The notes: generated from the sequence alone by a model not told the origin. Positions 7,914-14,875 are shown, counted from the stretch's first letter. The stretch: DNA of 18,141 nt from Acidiferrobacterales bacterium (GCA_015492195.1 WGFP01000143.1:1-18141), one strand, 5' to 3'. Program-made: numbers and translations.

Positions 7914-9008
7914 CTAGAAGCGGATATGCGTCGAGGCATTCAGGCTGTTGCGCGATCCACGCCAATTGTCGATATGAAATTTGGTAAACGGCAATTCCGT
8001 CAGCTCGAAAAAGCGCGGCCAACCGATACGCTCGACCCAGTCACCCACGCGTTCCCAGTCCTTGGCGTCCCTCTTGTAGACCCGCAGGATCTTTTTGACG
8101 ATGGTGGCTACCTCCGGCCAGCGCGGCGGATTGTTCGGAATGCCGGCGGCCACAAGCTTGTGGAACATGGGCTTGGAGCGGGCGTTGGAATTCTTACCGC
8201 CGACCCAGATGGCGAGCTTGGAATGCTCGGGGTCGTTGATCTGCATGGGCGGACACGGCGGGAAGCAGGCGCCGCAGCAGATGCACTTCTTTTCATCCAC
8301 TTCCAGCGACGGCTTACCGTTGACCATGGCCGGGCGAATGGCCGCCACCGGACAACGCGCCACCACGCTCGGGCGCTCGCACACGTTGGCCACCAGGTCG
8401 TGGTTGATCTTCGGAGGTTTGGTGTGTTGTATGTTGATGGCGATGTCGCCCTGGCCGCCGCAGTTGATCTGGCAACACGAGGTGGTGATGTGCACACGGT
8501 TGGGCATGTCCTCGTGGATAAATTCCTCATACAGCTCGTCCATCAATGCCTTCACCACGCCGGAGGCGTCGGTGCCCGGGATGTCGCAGTGCAGCCACCC
8601 CTGGGTATGGGAGATCATGGTCACTGAGTTGCCGGTGCCGCCGACCGGATAGCCGGCATCGTTCAGCGCCTGGATCAGCGGCTCCACCTTCTCCCAGCTG
8701 GAAACCATGATCTCCATGTTGGAACGAATGGTGAAGCGCACATAGCCCTCGCCGTACTTGTCGATGATGTCGCACAGGAGGTTGATCTCGTAAGGGCCGA
8801 GTTGCCGCTGGGTGCCGACGCGCACCGTCCAGATCTCGTCCCCGCTGTGAGCGACGTGATGCAGGACGCCGGGACGCGGGCGGTCGTGGTATTTCCAGTT
8901 GCCGTAGTTCTTGATCATCAGGGGGTGCATGTACTGAAAACCGTCGGGACACCCGGACTCGATCGGCGGACGCGGGGGTTGCTTTTTCGCTGCTTGTGCT
9001 TCTGCCAC
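7914..9008 (-). CDS. dsrB: DsrB, reverse dissimilatory sulfite reductase beta subunit
   Basis: This 364-aa protein has siroheme/[4Fe-4S] binding cysteines around Cys141 and Cys178-179/183 (TTSCCQINCGG). An inserted ferredoxin domain shows Cys210, Cys219 and the Cys242-Cys252 group (KCICCGACFPPC). It pairs with DsrA in an alpha2beta2 enzyme that, in sulfur oxidizers, runs from DsrC-bound sulfur to sulfite. The start is GTG at 9008-9006, preceded by GGAGGT at 7-nt spacing. No better ATG is available. It lies 61 nt after dsrA. The length is close to the usual DsrB. Confidence 0.97.
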   Translation of the reverse strand: MAEAQAAKKQPPRPPIESGCPDGFQYMHPLMIKNYGNWKYHDRPRPGVLHHVAHSGDEIWTVRVGTQRQLGPYEINLLCDIIDKYGEGYVRFTIRSNMEIMVSSWEKVEPLIQALNDAGYPVGGTGNSVTMISHTQGWLHCDIPGTDASGVVKALMDELYEEFIHEDMPNRVHITTSCCQINCGGQGDIAINIQHTKPPKINHDLVANVCERPSVVARCPVAAIRPAMVNGKPSLEVDEKKCICCGACFPPCPPMQINDPEHSKLAIWVGGKNSNARSKPMFHKLVAAGIPNNPPRWPEVATIVKKILRVYKRDAKDWERVGDWVERIGWPRFFELTELPFTKFHIDNWRGSRNSLNASTHIRF

Positions 9009-9069
9009 TGTGATTACCTCCAGAAACTATGCGAATTCACATCTCGGTTAAGAAGGCCCGCTTGGGATG

Positions 9070-10368
9070 TTAACCGGCGGCCTGCTGTTTGCGCTGACGC
9101 CACTTTTCGGCTTCTTGGTCCCAATCGTCCATACGGGCATAGGAGCTGGTGCGTGGGGAGCTGATCATATGGGGATCAACCTCGATGCCGATGCCTTCAA
9201 GGAAGTTCACCAGCCCGATGCGCTCGATCATTTCACCGCAGCGCTCATGCTCCAGGCCGTTCTCCGCCCAGAAATCAATTGTATTGGAGGCGATTTCCTT
9301 GATCTTTTCGTAATCCTCGTCGGTCTCGAGCTTCATGAACGGCACGATCACGGTTCCGAAGGTGTCACCGATCTTGAGGGTGCGCTTACCGCCGATCAGG
9401 ATGCTGACGCCTTTGTCCTTACCCGGTGCCAGTGCCTTGGTCATGACGTTGATGCAGTGCATGCAGCGCACGCAATTGCGGTTGTCGACGTTCAGGGTGT
9501 CGTCGTCGCTCAACGACAGGGCATTGGTCGGACAGCGGCTGATCACGTTGTCGATGACATACTTGCGTCCTTTGCTCTTGATAAATGCCTTGACCTCTTT
9601 CTGATCAACCTGCATGTCGTCGCGCCAGGTGCCGATCACCGCAAAGTCGGAGCGTTGGATGGAATTCATGCAGTCGTTGGGGCAACCCGACACCTTGAAT
9701 TTAAACTTGTAGGGAAGGGCGGGGCGATGCATGTCGTCAATGAAGTTGTTCACCAGCGTACGGTGGATCTTTTGCTCGTTGCAGTTGGATTGTTCACAAC
9801 GCGCCGATCCCACGCAGGACATCGCAGTGCGTACACACGGGCCGGCACCGCCCAGGTCGAAGCCGTATTCGTTGATTTCGTCGAAGAAGTGCTGGGTGTT
9901 CTCGGTGGTGGTGCCGATGAACATGATGTTGCCGGTCTGGCCGTGGAAGGCGATCAGGCCTGAACCATATTTCTCCCAGGACTTGGAGAGTTGGCGCAAC
10001 ATGTTAGTGGTGTAATGGTTACCGGCGGGGGGTTGTACGCGCAGGGTGTGAAATTCTTTGGATTCGGGAAACATCTCGGCGACCTCGGAGAAGCGCGGGA
10101 TAATTCCGCCGCCATAGCCGAATACACTGACCGTACCGCCTTTCCAGTAACCTAGACGAGTTTTGTAAGAATGTTCCAGTTGGCCCATGAGGTCCACCAT
10201 CATGTTGTTGTTGTGCGCCAGGCGCTTCAGGCCCGTCACAAAACTCGGCCATGGACCGCTCTCCAGCTGGTCGAGCATGGGTGTATCATGGAACGGCTTG
10301 GTGGATTTCTTTTCTTTAGGGATGAACGTGGAGTGCTTTTCAGGATTTTTCGGTTTGTCCTGGGCCAT
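9070..10368 (-). CDS. dsrA: DsrA, reverse dissimilatory sulfite reductase alpha subunit
   Basis: This 432-aa protein begins MAQDKPKNPEKHSTF. The siroheme-[4Fe-4S] motif is Cys185-x5-Cys191 with Cys229-x3-Cys233 (VSGCPNDC). The ferredoxin domain has Cys279, Cys299, Cys302 and Cys305. It is the alpha subunit of rDsr, first gene of the operon. I chose the ATG at 10368-10366 because a perfect AGGAGG lies just upstream. The frame stays open for another 17 codons to 10419, but that extension is not DsrA-like and would bury the ribosome binding site. It is divergent from the plus-strand accessory cluster. Confidence 0.98.
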   Translation of the reverse strand: MAQDKPKNPEKHSTFIPKEKKSTKPFHDTPMLDQLESGPWPSFVTGLKRLAHNNNMMVDLMGQLEHSYKTRLGYWKGGTVSVFGYGGGIIPRFSEVAEMFPESKEFHTLRVQPPAGNHYTTNMLRQLSKSWEKYGSGLIAFHGQTGNIMFIGTTTENTQHFFDEINEYGFDLGGAGPCVRTAMSCVGSARCEQSNCNEQKIHRTLVNNFIDDMHRPALPYKFKFKVSGCPNDCMNSIQRSDFAVIGTWRDDMQVDQKEVKAFIKSKGRKYVIDNVISRCPTNALSLSDDDTLNVDNRNCVRCMHCINVMTKALAPGKDKGVSILIGGKRTLKIGDTFGTVIVPFMKLETDEDYEKIKEIASNTIDFWAENGLEHERCGEMIERIGLVNFLEGIGIEVDPHMISSPRTSSYARMDDWDQEAEKWRQRKQQAAG

Positions 10369-10491
10369 TTGATTACCTCCTGTGCGTACGAAAGACCGGT
10401 TAAATTGCCTTGTCTTCATCGAAGGCAGACAATATCTATTGCTGCTGCCTAGCGTCAGTCTAGTCGGATTATTGATGCCAGAAAAACCTTC

Positions 10492-10542
10492 ATTGGAGAT
10501 GAATAGAAAAGGCCTTTCTATCCCTAAAGTAATATCTCCAAT
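10492..10542 (-). promoter_or_regulatory. Nested hairpin in the predicted dsrA 5' leader
   Basis: The outer arms ATTGGAGAT (10492-10500) and ATCTCCAAT (10534-10542) are a perfect 9-bp inverted repeat. Inside are ATAGAAA (10503-10509) and TTTCTAT (10515-10521), a perfect 7-bp inverted repeat around AGGCC. The predicted dsrA transcript start lies just upstream, so the structure would fall in the first part of a leader of about 195 nt. It could be an operator at the DNA level or an RNA element. Neither is shown. Confidence 0.5.
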
Positions 10543-10569
10543 TTATTGGCTAAATTATCAGATTGACGC

Positions 10570-10598
10570 AGTATACAGATAAATATTTGTAATATCAA
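10570..10598 (-). promoter_or_regulatory. Sigma70-like promoter for the dsr operon
   Basis: Read on the minus strand, TTGATA (10598-10593) and TATACT (10575-10570) are separated by exactly 17 nt. Both hexamers match the sigma70 consensus at most positions, and the flanking DNA is AT-rich. The predicted start of transcription is near 10563, leaving about 195 nt before the dsrA ATG. Assignment is from pattern only. Confidence 0.55.
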
Positions 10599-10835
10599 TA
10601 AGTTATATAGCCATTTCCTTATTGGGCCGATCCCCCCGCCCCGGTTTATCGGAAGCTGAAAAATTAAGGCCTTACAGGCAAGATAATTTTATCGAATACC
10701 CCTGTTTTCTATCTTTGATTAAAGTCAATTCAGACGCACCGAATCAGCCCATGTCTCAGCCGTGGAGTATGATGACCGCGGGAGCAACCGGTTTGATAGA
10801 CTTGTAAAGAAACCTTGGTGATTTTCGTCCTATAG

Positions 10836-11819
10836 ATGCCGATCAACAACCCCTTTTCACTGGAAGACGACTCTGCCTACCGGCGCTGGCGCGATTGGAA
10901 ACTCAACGCCTATCCGACACGGGCCGAGGCGTTGATGGTGGAAGTCAAAGATCCCCGCGCGCCGACCAAGGCCGAGGCGCAAGAGTTGCTGCGTGTCTGC
11001 GGCAAGACCAATATGGTGATCTATGTCGGGCGCTCGGATAACACGGCCAAAGCCCGGCAGTCGGATACAGGCAAGGCCATCCCGCGCAAATTGGGCGCGC
11101 AGTTCAGTCTGCGCCGGTTGGACAGCAACATGCTTGCCGATGACGACGGCATTACTTCCTTGCACGTGGTGCCGGGGAAATTACAACGGGGGTATATCCC
11201 GTACTCCAACAAACGGCTGTTGTGGCACACCGACGGTTACTACAATCCGCCGGCGCGCCGTATTCGCGCATTTGTGTTGCACTGTGTCATGCCCGCCGCT
11301 CAAGGCGGAGAAAACGCCTTCTTGGATCATGAAATTGTCTATATCAAGTTACGCGACGCCGACCCCGCGTATATCCGGGCGCTGATGGCGCCGGATGCCC
11401 TGACGATCCCGGCCAATACAGAGGAAGGCGTAGAAACGCGTCCGGCACAGACCGGCCCCGTTTTCTCCGTTGATTCCGTCGGCGGCAATCTGCACATGCG
11501 CTATACCGCGCGCACGCGCAGCATCGAATGGAAGCCGGACCCGCTTACCCGGGAGGCCGTGCGTTTTCTGGAGGATCTGCTTGCGGGCGATATGCCATAC
11601 ATATTTAGACATCGCCTGGAATCCGGCCAAGGGCTGCTGTGCAACAATGTCCTGCATAACCGCACGGAATTTAGGGATGATCCGGACAGGGGTATATCTA
11701 GACTGATTTATCGGGCGCGTTATTATGACCGCATCGCCGGCACGAATATGGGTGAGCTTTTAGGACGGGACGAACATGCTTTATCTGAGCGAAATACTGT
11801 TGCAGCACCACGACATTGA
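10836..11819 (+). CDS. TauD/TfdA-like Fe(II)/2-oxoglutarate dioxygenase
   Basis: This 327-aa protein has the TauD/CAS-like iron triad. His131 and Asp133 lie in LLWHTDGYYNPP, and the distal His274 is in NNVLHNRTEF, followed by arginines (ISRLIYRARYYDR, around 289-295) suited to bind the 2OG carboxylate. The family couples 2OG decarboxylation to hydroxylation, including sulfonate cleavage to sulfite by TauD. The substrate here is unknown. It is the first gene of the plus-strand cluster divergent from dsrA, and its 3' end overlaps the next gene by 44 nt. The ATG has no clear ribosome binding site, so the start is less certain than the rest. Because it sits beside dsr it may act on a sulfur compound, but that is inference. 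Confidence 0.85.
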   Translation: MPINNPFSLEDDSAYRRWRDWKLNAYPTRAEALMVEVKDPRAPTKAEAQELLRVCGKTNMVIYVGRSDNTAKARQSDTGKAIPRKLGAQFSLRRLDSNMLADDDGITSLHVVPGKLQRGYIPYSNKRLLWHTDGYYNPPARRIRAFVLHCVMPAAQGGENAFLDHEIVYIKLRDADPAYIRALMAPDALTIPANTEEGVETRPAQTGPVFSVDSVGGNLHMRYTARTRSIEWKPDPLTREAVRFLEDLLAGDMPYIFRHRLESGQGLLCNNVLHNRTEFRDDPDRGISRLIYRARYYDRIAGTNMGELLGRDEHALSERNTVAAPRH

Positions 11820-11973
11820 GACCTTCGAGCGGTTGCTGGAGGTGGTGGCGCAGCGTGCGCAGACGGAAACGTTTTTTAGAATCGACGTCAAACCGCCTTA
11901 TCCCGATACGCCCGGGAATTGGGAAGACAGACTGGAAGGCGCATTTGTCGGCGTTCATTCGGTTACGAAGTAG
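11776..11973 (+). CDS. Small conserved-looking protein, 65 aa, function unknown
   Basis: This acidic 65-aa protein starts MLYLSEILLQHHDIETFERL and contains the patterned segment FFRIDVKPPYPDTPGNWEDR. It has no cysteine, signal peptide or membrane segment. The ATG at 11776 lies inside the end of the dioxygenase gene (44-nt overlap, different frame), which suggests coupled translation. I do not recognise a characterised family. I faintly recall short dsr-associated proteins of this type being labelled as sulfur-relay proteins in some annotations, but this one has no DsrC arm. Codon use and position argue that it is real. Confidence 0.7.
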   Translation: MLYLSEILLQHHDIETFERLLEVVAQRAQTETFFRIDVKPPYPDTPGNWEDRLEGAFVGVHSVTK

Positions 11974-11975
11974 TC

Positions 11976-12041
11976 TTTGCCGCAAAGGCCATCGAGAGGC
12001 GATTGAAAAACGGATTTTCACTCTGCGTTCTCTGCGGCTAA
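11976..12041. repeat. Imperfect inverted repeat (GCCGCAAAG...CTCTGCGGC type)
   Basis: GCCGCAAAGG (11979-11988) pairs with TCTCTGCGGC (12029-12038, one mismatch and one G:U). The right arm is a 9-bp tandem, CTCTGCGTT then CTCTGCGGC (12021-12038). It fills the 82-nt gap before the TPR-like gene. From memory, CGCAGAG/CGCAAAG-rich intergenic repeats of this kind are scattered in many proteobacterial genomes. The identity needs a search. Confidence 0.6.
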
Positions 12042-12055
12042 TTTTAGGGATTACA

Positions 12056-12766
12056 ATGAAATATCTGAAAGAAGATACGATGCTGATGGATATGGACGGC
12101 AGCGAGGACGTCCAGGAGTCTTCGCGCCTGCTGGAGATCCGCGTGGAAGATCTGAAACGGCAATTAATCGAGTTGCCCGCCGGCCATGCAGCGGTGGACC
12201 GCGCGGATATCCTGCTTGAGATTGGGCGTGTGTTGATCCGATTGGAAGAGATGCAAGACGCCTGGGATGCCGCACGTGAAGCGTTTGATATTTACGCCGC
12301 CGCCGAATCCTGGGAAGGGGCAGTGCAGGCCTGTGACATCATGTTTGTCGCCGACCAGCCGGAATCGCTGGCCGCCTTGGGCCAGGGGATCTGGCTGGCG
12401 GTGACCTACCCGGTCGATCCTGAACTCACGGTTGCCATGTTGCAACATGTGATCGATGATACGCCGCCGGATTCCCAAGGCGCCGCCGTGGCCGCGGCCG
12501 TGGCGCATTATATTGTGGAGTTGCGCGCCCCCGAGGGTAAGGAGCGGGAGAACCTGTTGTTTTATACCAATCAAATGCTGGCCACGGTGGCCCGTCGCCA
12601 GGGCGATGTCCTCGACCAGGCGGGCTTCGATGAATGGTTTAAGAAGTTAGAGTTGCACGACCCGGCCTTGTTTTTGCCCCGCCTGCGGAATGTGATCGAC
12701 GTGCTGGTGCAGGATACCTGGTGGATTGACCGGGAGACGTTACAACAGAAACTTCCGGTGAACTGA
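12056..12766 (+). CDS. Helical, TPR-like protein of the dsr-divergent cluster, function unknown
   Basis: This 236-aa, acidic, all-helical-looking protein carries TPR-like stretches. Examples are RADILLEIGRVLIRLEEMQD then AWDAAREAFDIYAAAESWEG (near residues 57-100), in which Ala/Gly/Leu spacing resembles paired TPR helices. The frame is open upstream, but I chose the ATG at 12056 because AGGGA (12046-12050) precedes it and upstream codons fall in the repeat. A weaker internal start is MLMDMD at 12080. There is no signal peptide and no CxxC motif. It is a candidate scaffold or partner for its neighbours. No catalytic function can be assigned. Confidence 0.75.
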   Translation: MKYLKEDTMLMDMDGSEDVQESSRLLEIRVEDLKRQLIELPAGHAAVDRADILLEIGRVLIRLEEMQDAWDAAREAFDIYAAAESWEGAVQACDIMFVADQPESLAALGQGIWLAVTYPVDPELTVAMLQHVIDDTPPDSQGAAVAAAVAHYIVELRAPEGKERENLLFYTNQMLATVARRQGDVLDQAGFDEWFKKLELHDPALFLPRLRNVIDVLVQDTWWIDRETLQQKLPVN

Positions 12767-12772
12767 AAGCCG

Positions 12773-12850
12773 GAATGGATAGGATTAGCAAGATTAAAAC
12801 CGAAACTGTCCGGGGATTATCCTGTAAGTCCTGTTAATCCTGTTTATTCA
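12773..12850. repeat. Imperfect inverted repeat with 9-bp tandem arm (TTATCCTGT type)
   Basis: The left arm 12773-12793 pairs with 12829-12849 at about 20 of 21 positions if G:U pairs are allowed. The right arm is built of 9-bp units: TTATCCTGT (12817-12825), AAGTCCTGT (12826-12834) and TAATCCTGT (12835-12843). It fills the gap between the TPR-like and Cas6-like genes and ends about 12 nt before the latter's ATG. I recall similar ACAGGATTA repeats in other bacterial genomes. A genome search would settle this. Confidence 0.65.
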
Positions 12851-12861
12851 ATTTGTCGGTT

Positions 12862-13545
12862 ATGTACTGGGAAGAGGAAAAAGACGAGAAACGGTACGTC
12901 GTTCCGGACGACGTGGTGGACGTGACGTTCAGCATTGTCTGCCGTAGTCTCCCGGTGGATCACGCTCACGCGCTTTTGACGGCGCTGCAACAGTCCTTGC
13001 CGTGGCTGCAGAACGAGGAGGGCGCGGGAGTGCATCCCATCCACGTGGCCGATTCCGGCAACGGCTGGATGCGTCCGGAAAATCCGGATGATCTCTTATA
13101 TCTATCGCACCGAACCAAGCTGGTGTTGCGGCTTCCGAGGCGTCGAGTTCAGGATGCCCAATGCTTGTGCGGCAAGACGCTGGAGATCGCCGGCAATACC
13201 ATGCAGGTTGAATCAGCGGTCATCCGGCCGTTGAGCACGATCACGACCTTGTTCTCGCGTTATGTCGTGGCGGATGAGGCCGCTGATGAAAGCGCCTTTC
13301 TCGAAACGATGTTGGCACGGCTGAAGGCCATGGGGATTCGGCCCACGAAGATGTTGTGCGGCATGGAGAAGATCATTAGCACGCCGCAGAGACCCGTCCG
13401 TACGCGCAGCCTGATGTTGGCAAATCTGGGGATCCAGGAATCCATCACATTGCAACAGCGGGGCTTGGGCCCGTTGCGGCTGCTGGGATGTGGGCTGTTC
13501 ATTCCGCATAAAGATATCAATGAGGTAAAACAAAAATCGGAGTAA
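12862..13545 (+). CDS. Cas6/Cmx6-like RAMP-fold protein without CRISPR context
   Basis: This 227-aa protein (ATG at 12862; a TTG 9 nt upstream is the alternative) has the C-terminal glycine-rich loop of Cas6 RAMP proteins: GLGPLRLLGCGLFIPHKDI (residues 201-219). An N-terminal ferredoxin-like strand VVDVTFSIVCRSLPVDHAHALL has His34 and His36, which could be catalytic. The overall pattern (AGVHPIH, SGNGWMRPE, TKLVLRLPR, RPLSTITTLFSRYV) fits the Cmx6/TIGR02807-type family as I remember it. Cas6 proteins cleave RNA at hairpin repeats. No CRISPR array, Cas1/Cas2 or other cas gene is in the window. The gene sits in a sulfur-oxidation cluster upstream of a DsrC homologue, so a non-CRISPR RNA role is the simplest inference. 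No ribosome binding site is evident. Confidence 0.75.
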   Translation: MYWEEEKDEKRYVVPDDVVDVTFSIVCRSLPVDHAHALLTALQQSLPWLQNEEGAGVHPIHVADSGNGWMRPENPDDLLYLSHRTKLVLRLPRRRVQDAQCLCGKTLEIAGNTMQVESAVIRPLSTITTLFSRYVVADEAADESAFLETMLARLKAMGIRPTKMLCGMEKIISTPQRPVRTRSLMLANLGIQESITLQQRGLGPLRLLGCGLFIPHKDINEVKQKSE

Positions 13546-13601
13546 TCCGCATACTTTAATTTTTTAGCTGGACTGCAACAAATCAATAATGGGGGAAATC
13601 A

Positions 13602-13943
13602 ATGGCATATGAGGTAAACGGAAAAACAATTGAAACAACAGACACCGGTTATCTGGTTAACCAAGAGGATTGGGACAAGTCCGTCGCCGAAGTGATTGCA
13701 CAACAGGAAGGAATCACGCTGAGCCGGGATCACTGGGACGTCATGGAATTTCTGCGCGATCAGTATTTTAATAACAACGGCGCCTTGCCGAATAACCGGC
13801 AGATCATGAAGGCCATGCAGCAAAAATGGCCGGACAAGAAGGTCGACAACAAGATGCTGTTCGACCTGTTTCCGGGGAATCCCTCCAAGCAGGCGGGCAA
13901 GATCGCCGGTCTGCCGGAAAGCATGAGAAAGGGGGGGTATTAG
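13602..13943 (+). CDS. Cysteine-less DsrC/TusE family protein (RspA type)
   Basis: This 113-aa protein aligns along its whole length with DsrC: VNGKTIETTDTGYLVNQEDW near the start, SRDHWDVMEFLRDQY in the middle and LFDLFPGNPSKQAGKIAGLP near the end. CysB is replaced by Gly (KQAGKIAG versus KQACKYAG in DsrC). The tail ends RKGGY, so CysA is missing as well. There is no cysteine anywhere in the protein, so it cannot carry sulfur the way DsrC or TusE does. Members lacking both cysteines have been called RspA and proposed to be regulatory. A GGGGGA ribosome binding site precedes the ATG. It lies 56 nt after the Cas6-like gene. Confidence 0.92.
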   Translation: MAYEVNGKTIETTDTGYLVNQEDWDKSVAEVIAQQEGITLSRDHWDVMEFLRDQYFNNNGALPNNRQIMKAMQQKWPDKKVDNKMLFDLFPGNPSKQAGKIAGLPESMRKGGY

Positions 13944-13956
13944 AAATACAGTATCA

Positions 13957-14025
13957 AGTTACAAGTAGCGAGCAGCAGGGTAAAGAACGCTTGTTTACTT
14001 GCTACTTAACTTGCTACTTGTGACT
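13957..14025. repeat. Inverted repeat abutting the sulfurtransferase start codon
   Basis: The left arm AGTTACAAGTAGCGA (13957-13971) pairs with the right arm TTGCTACTTGTGACT (14011-14025) over 15 bp with two G:U pairs. The right side also contains a direct duplication of ACTTGCTACTT (13998-14008 and 14010-14020). The stem ends one base before the ATG at 14027, where a ribosome binding site would normally be. It could fold over the translation start, or it may be a neutral dispersed repeat. Confidence 0.65.
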
Positions 14026-14026
14026 C

Positions 14027-14875
14027 ATGGCGTTTACTACCCTCGTCGATACACAAAGCCTTGCGGGACATCTCGAAGATCCGCAGTGGGTTATTTTTGA
14101 CTGCCGGTTTGCGCTCACCGATCCCTCTGCCGGCAGGCGTGCGTACGATGCCGGTCATATTCCCGGCGCGCGTTACGCCCACCTCGATGAGGATTTATCC
14201 TCGTCCGTTACGCCTACGAGCGGGCGCCATCCGTTGCCGTATCCAAATACGTTGGCGGAAAAGTTAGGGCAATGGGGCGTGGATAAAACCAAACAGGTGG
14301 TGGTGTACGACGACAGTTTCGGCGCCATCGCCGGACGGTTATGGTGGCTGTTGCGTTGGCTGGGTCACGAGAACGTGGCATTGCTTGACGGCGGTTTGCC
14401 CAAGTGGCAGCGCGAAGGGCATCCGCTGACGACGGAAGCCCCTGGAATCTTGCCGACCCAGTTTCACCCTACCGTTAATAATGAACTGTGGGTGGACACG
14501 CCGTTTGTTGAGAAAGTGGTGGAGGAGGGCGGCGGCGGTTTGGTGATAGACGCGCGCGCTGAAGAACGCTTCACCGGCGAAGTGGAACCGCTGGATAAAG
14601 TCGCCGGACACATTCCCGGCGCGGTGAATATTCCCTACGAAGAAAATCTGAATTTCAGCGGCGAGTTTCTACCGCCGGATAAATTGCATCGCCTGTACGC
14701 TTCTGTCTTGGGGGACACGCCTTCAGATGGGGCGTTGCAGATGTGCGGCTCCGGCGTGACCGCGTGCCATAACATACTGGCGATGGAACACGCGGGGTTG
14801 CATGGGGCGAAACTTTACGCCGGCTCGTGGAGCGAGTGGATTACCGATCACCGAAGGCCGGTGGCAACAGGATAA
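14027..14875 (+). CDS. 3-mercaptopyruvate/thiosulfate sulfurtransferase, tandem rhodanese
   Basis: This 282-aa protein has two rhodanese domains. The inactive N-terminal domain carries Asp in place of the loop cysteine (VVVYDDSFGA near 91-100). The catalytic C-terminal domain carries the loop CGSGVTA at 240-246, with Cys240 as persulfide carrier and Arg178/Arg182 (DARAEERF) as likely substrate-binding residues. CGSGVTA is the SseA (3-mercaptopyruvate sulfurtransferase) loop. The CRKGVT loop typical of thiosulfate rhodanese is absent. The end WSEW is also SseA-like. It probably generates protein persulfide for the cytoplasmic sulfur relay. It follows the RspA-type gene, and its ATG lies directly after an inverted repeat with no evident ribosome binding site. 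Confidence 0.92.
   Translation: MAFTTLVDTQSLAGHLEDPQWVIFDCRFALTDPSAGRRAYDAGHIPGARYAHLDEDLSSSVTPTSGRHPLPYPNTLAEKLGQWGVDKTKQVVVYDDSFGAIAGRLWWLLRWLGHENVALLDGGLPKWQREGHPLTTEAPGILPTQFHPTVNNELWVDTPFVEKVVEEGGGGLVIDARAEERFTGEVEPLDKVAGHIPGAVNIPYEENLNFSGEFLPPDKLHRLYASVLGDTPSDGALQMCGSGVTACHNILAMEHAGLHGAKLYAGSWSEWITDHRRPVATG

Larger units (their letters stand above)
10369..10835. other. Divergent control region between dsrA and the dioxygenase gene
   Basis: This 467-bp stretch has no convincing gene. It is markedly AT-rich between about 10480 and 10620. It contains a sigma70-like promoter facing dsrA, a nested hairpin in the predicted dsrA leader and the dsrA ribosome binding site. I could not pick out a good promoter for the plus-strand gene starting at 10836. 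A short plus-strand frame at 10622-10807 has no ribosome binding site or recognisable protein features. Confidence 0.7.

Noticed and set aside
10369..10419. N-terminal extension of dsrA by 17 codons
   Set aside because: A perfect AGGAGG lies directly before the internal ATG at 10368, and the extension is not DsrA-like.
10622..10807. 61-codon plus-strand frame in the divergent control region
   Set aside because: It has no ribosome binding site and low-complexity, non-protein-like composition, and it lies in the region expected to hold control sequences.
12773..12850. Possible CRISPR repeats beside the Cas6-like gene
   Set aside because: The 9-bp tandem units have no 30-40 bp spacers between them, and only three copies exist. 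No array is visible anywhere in the window.
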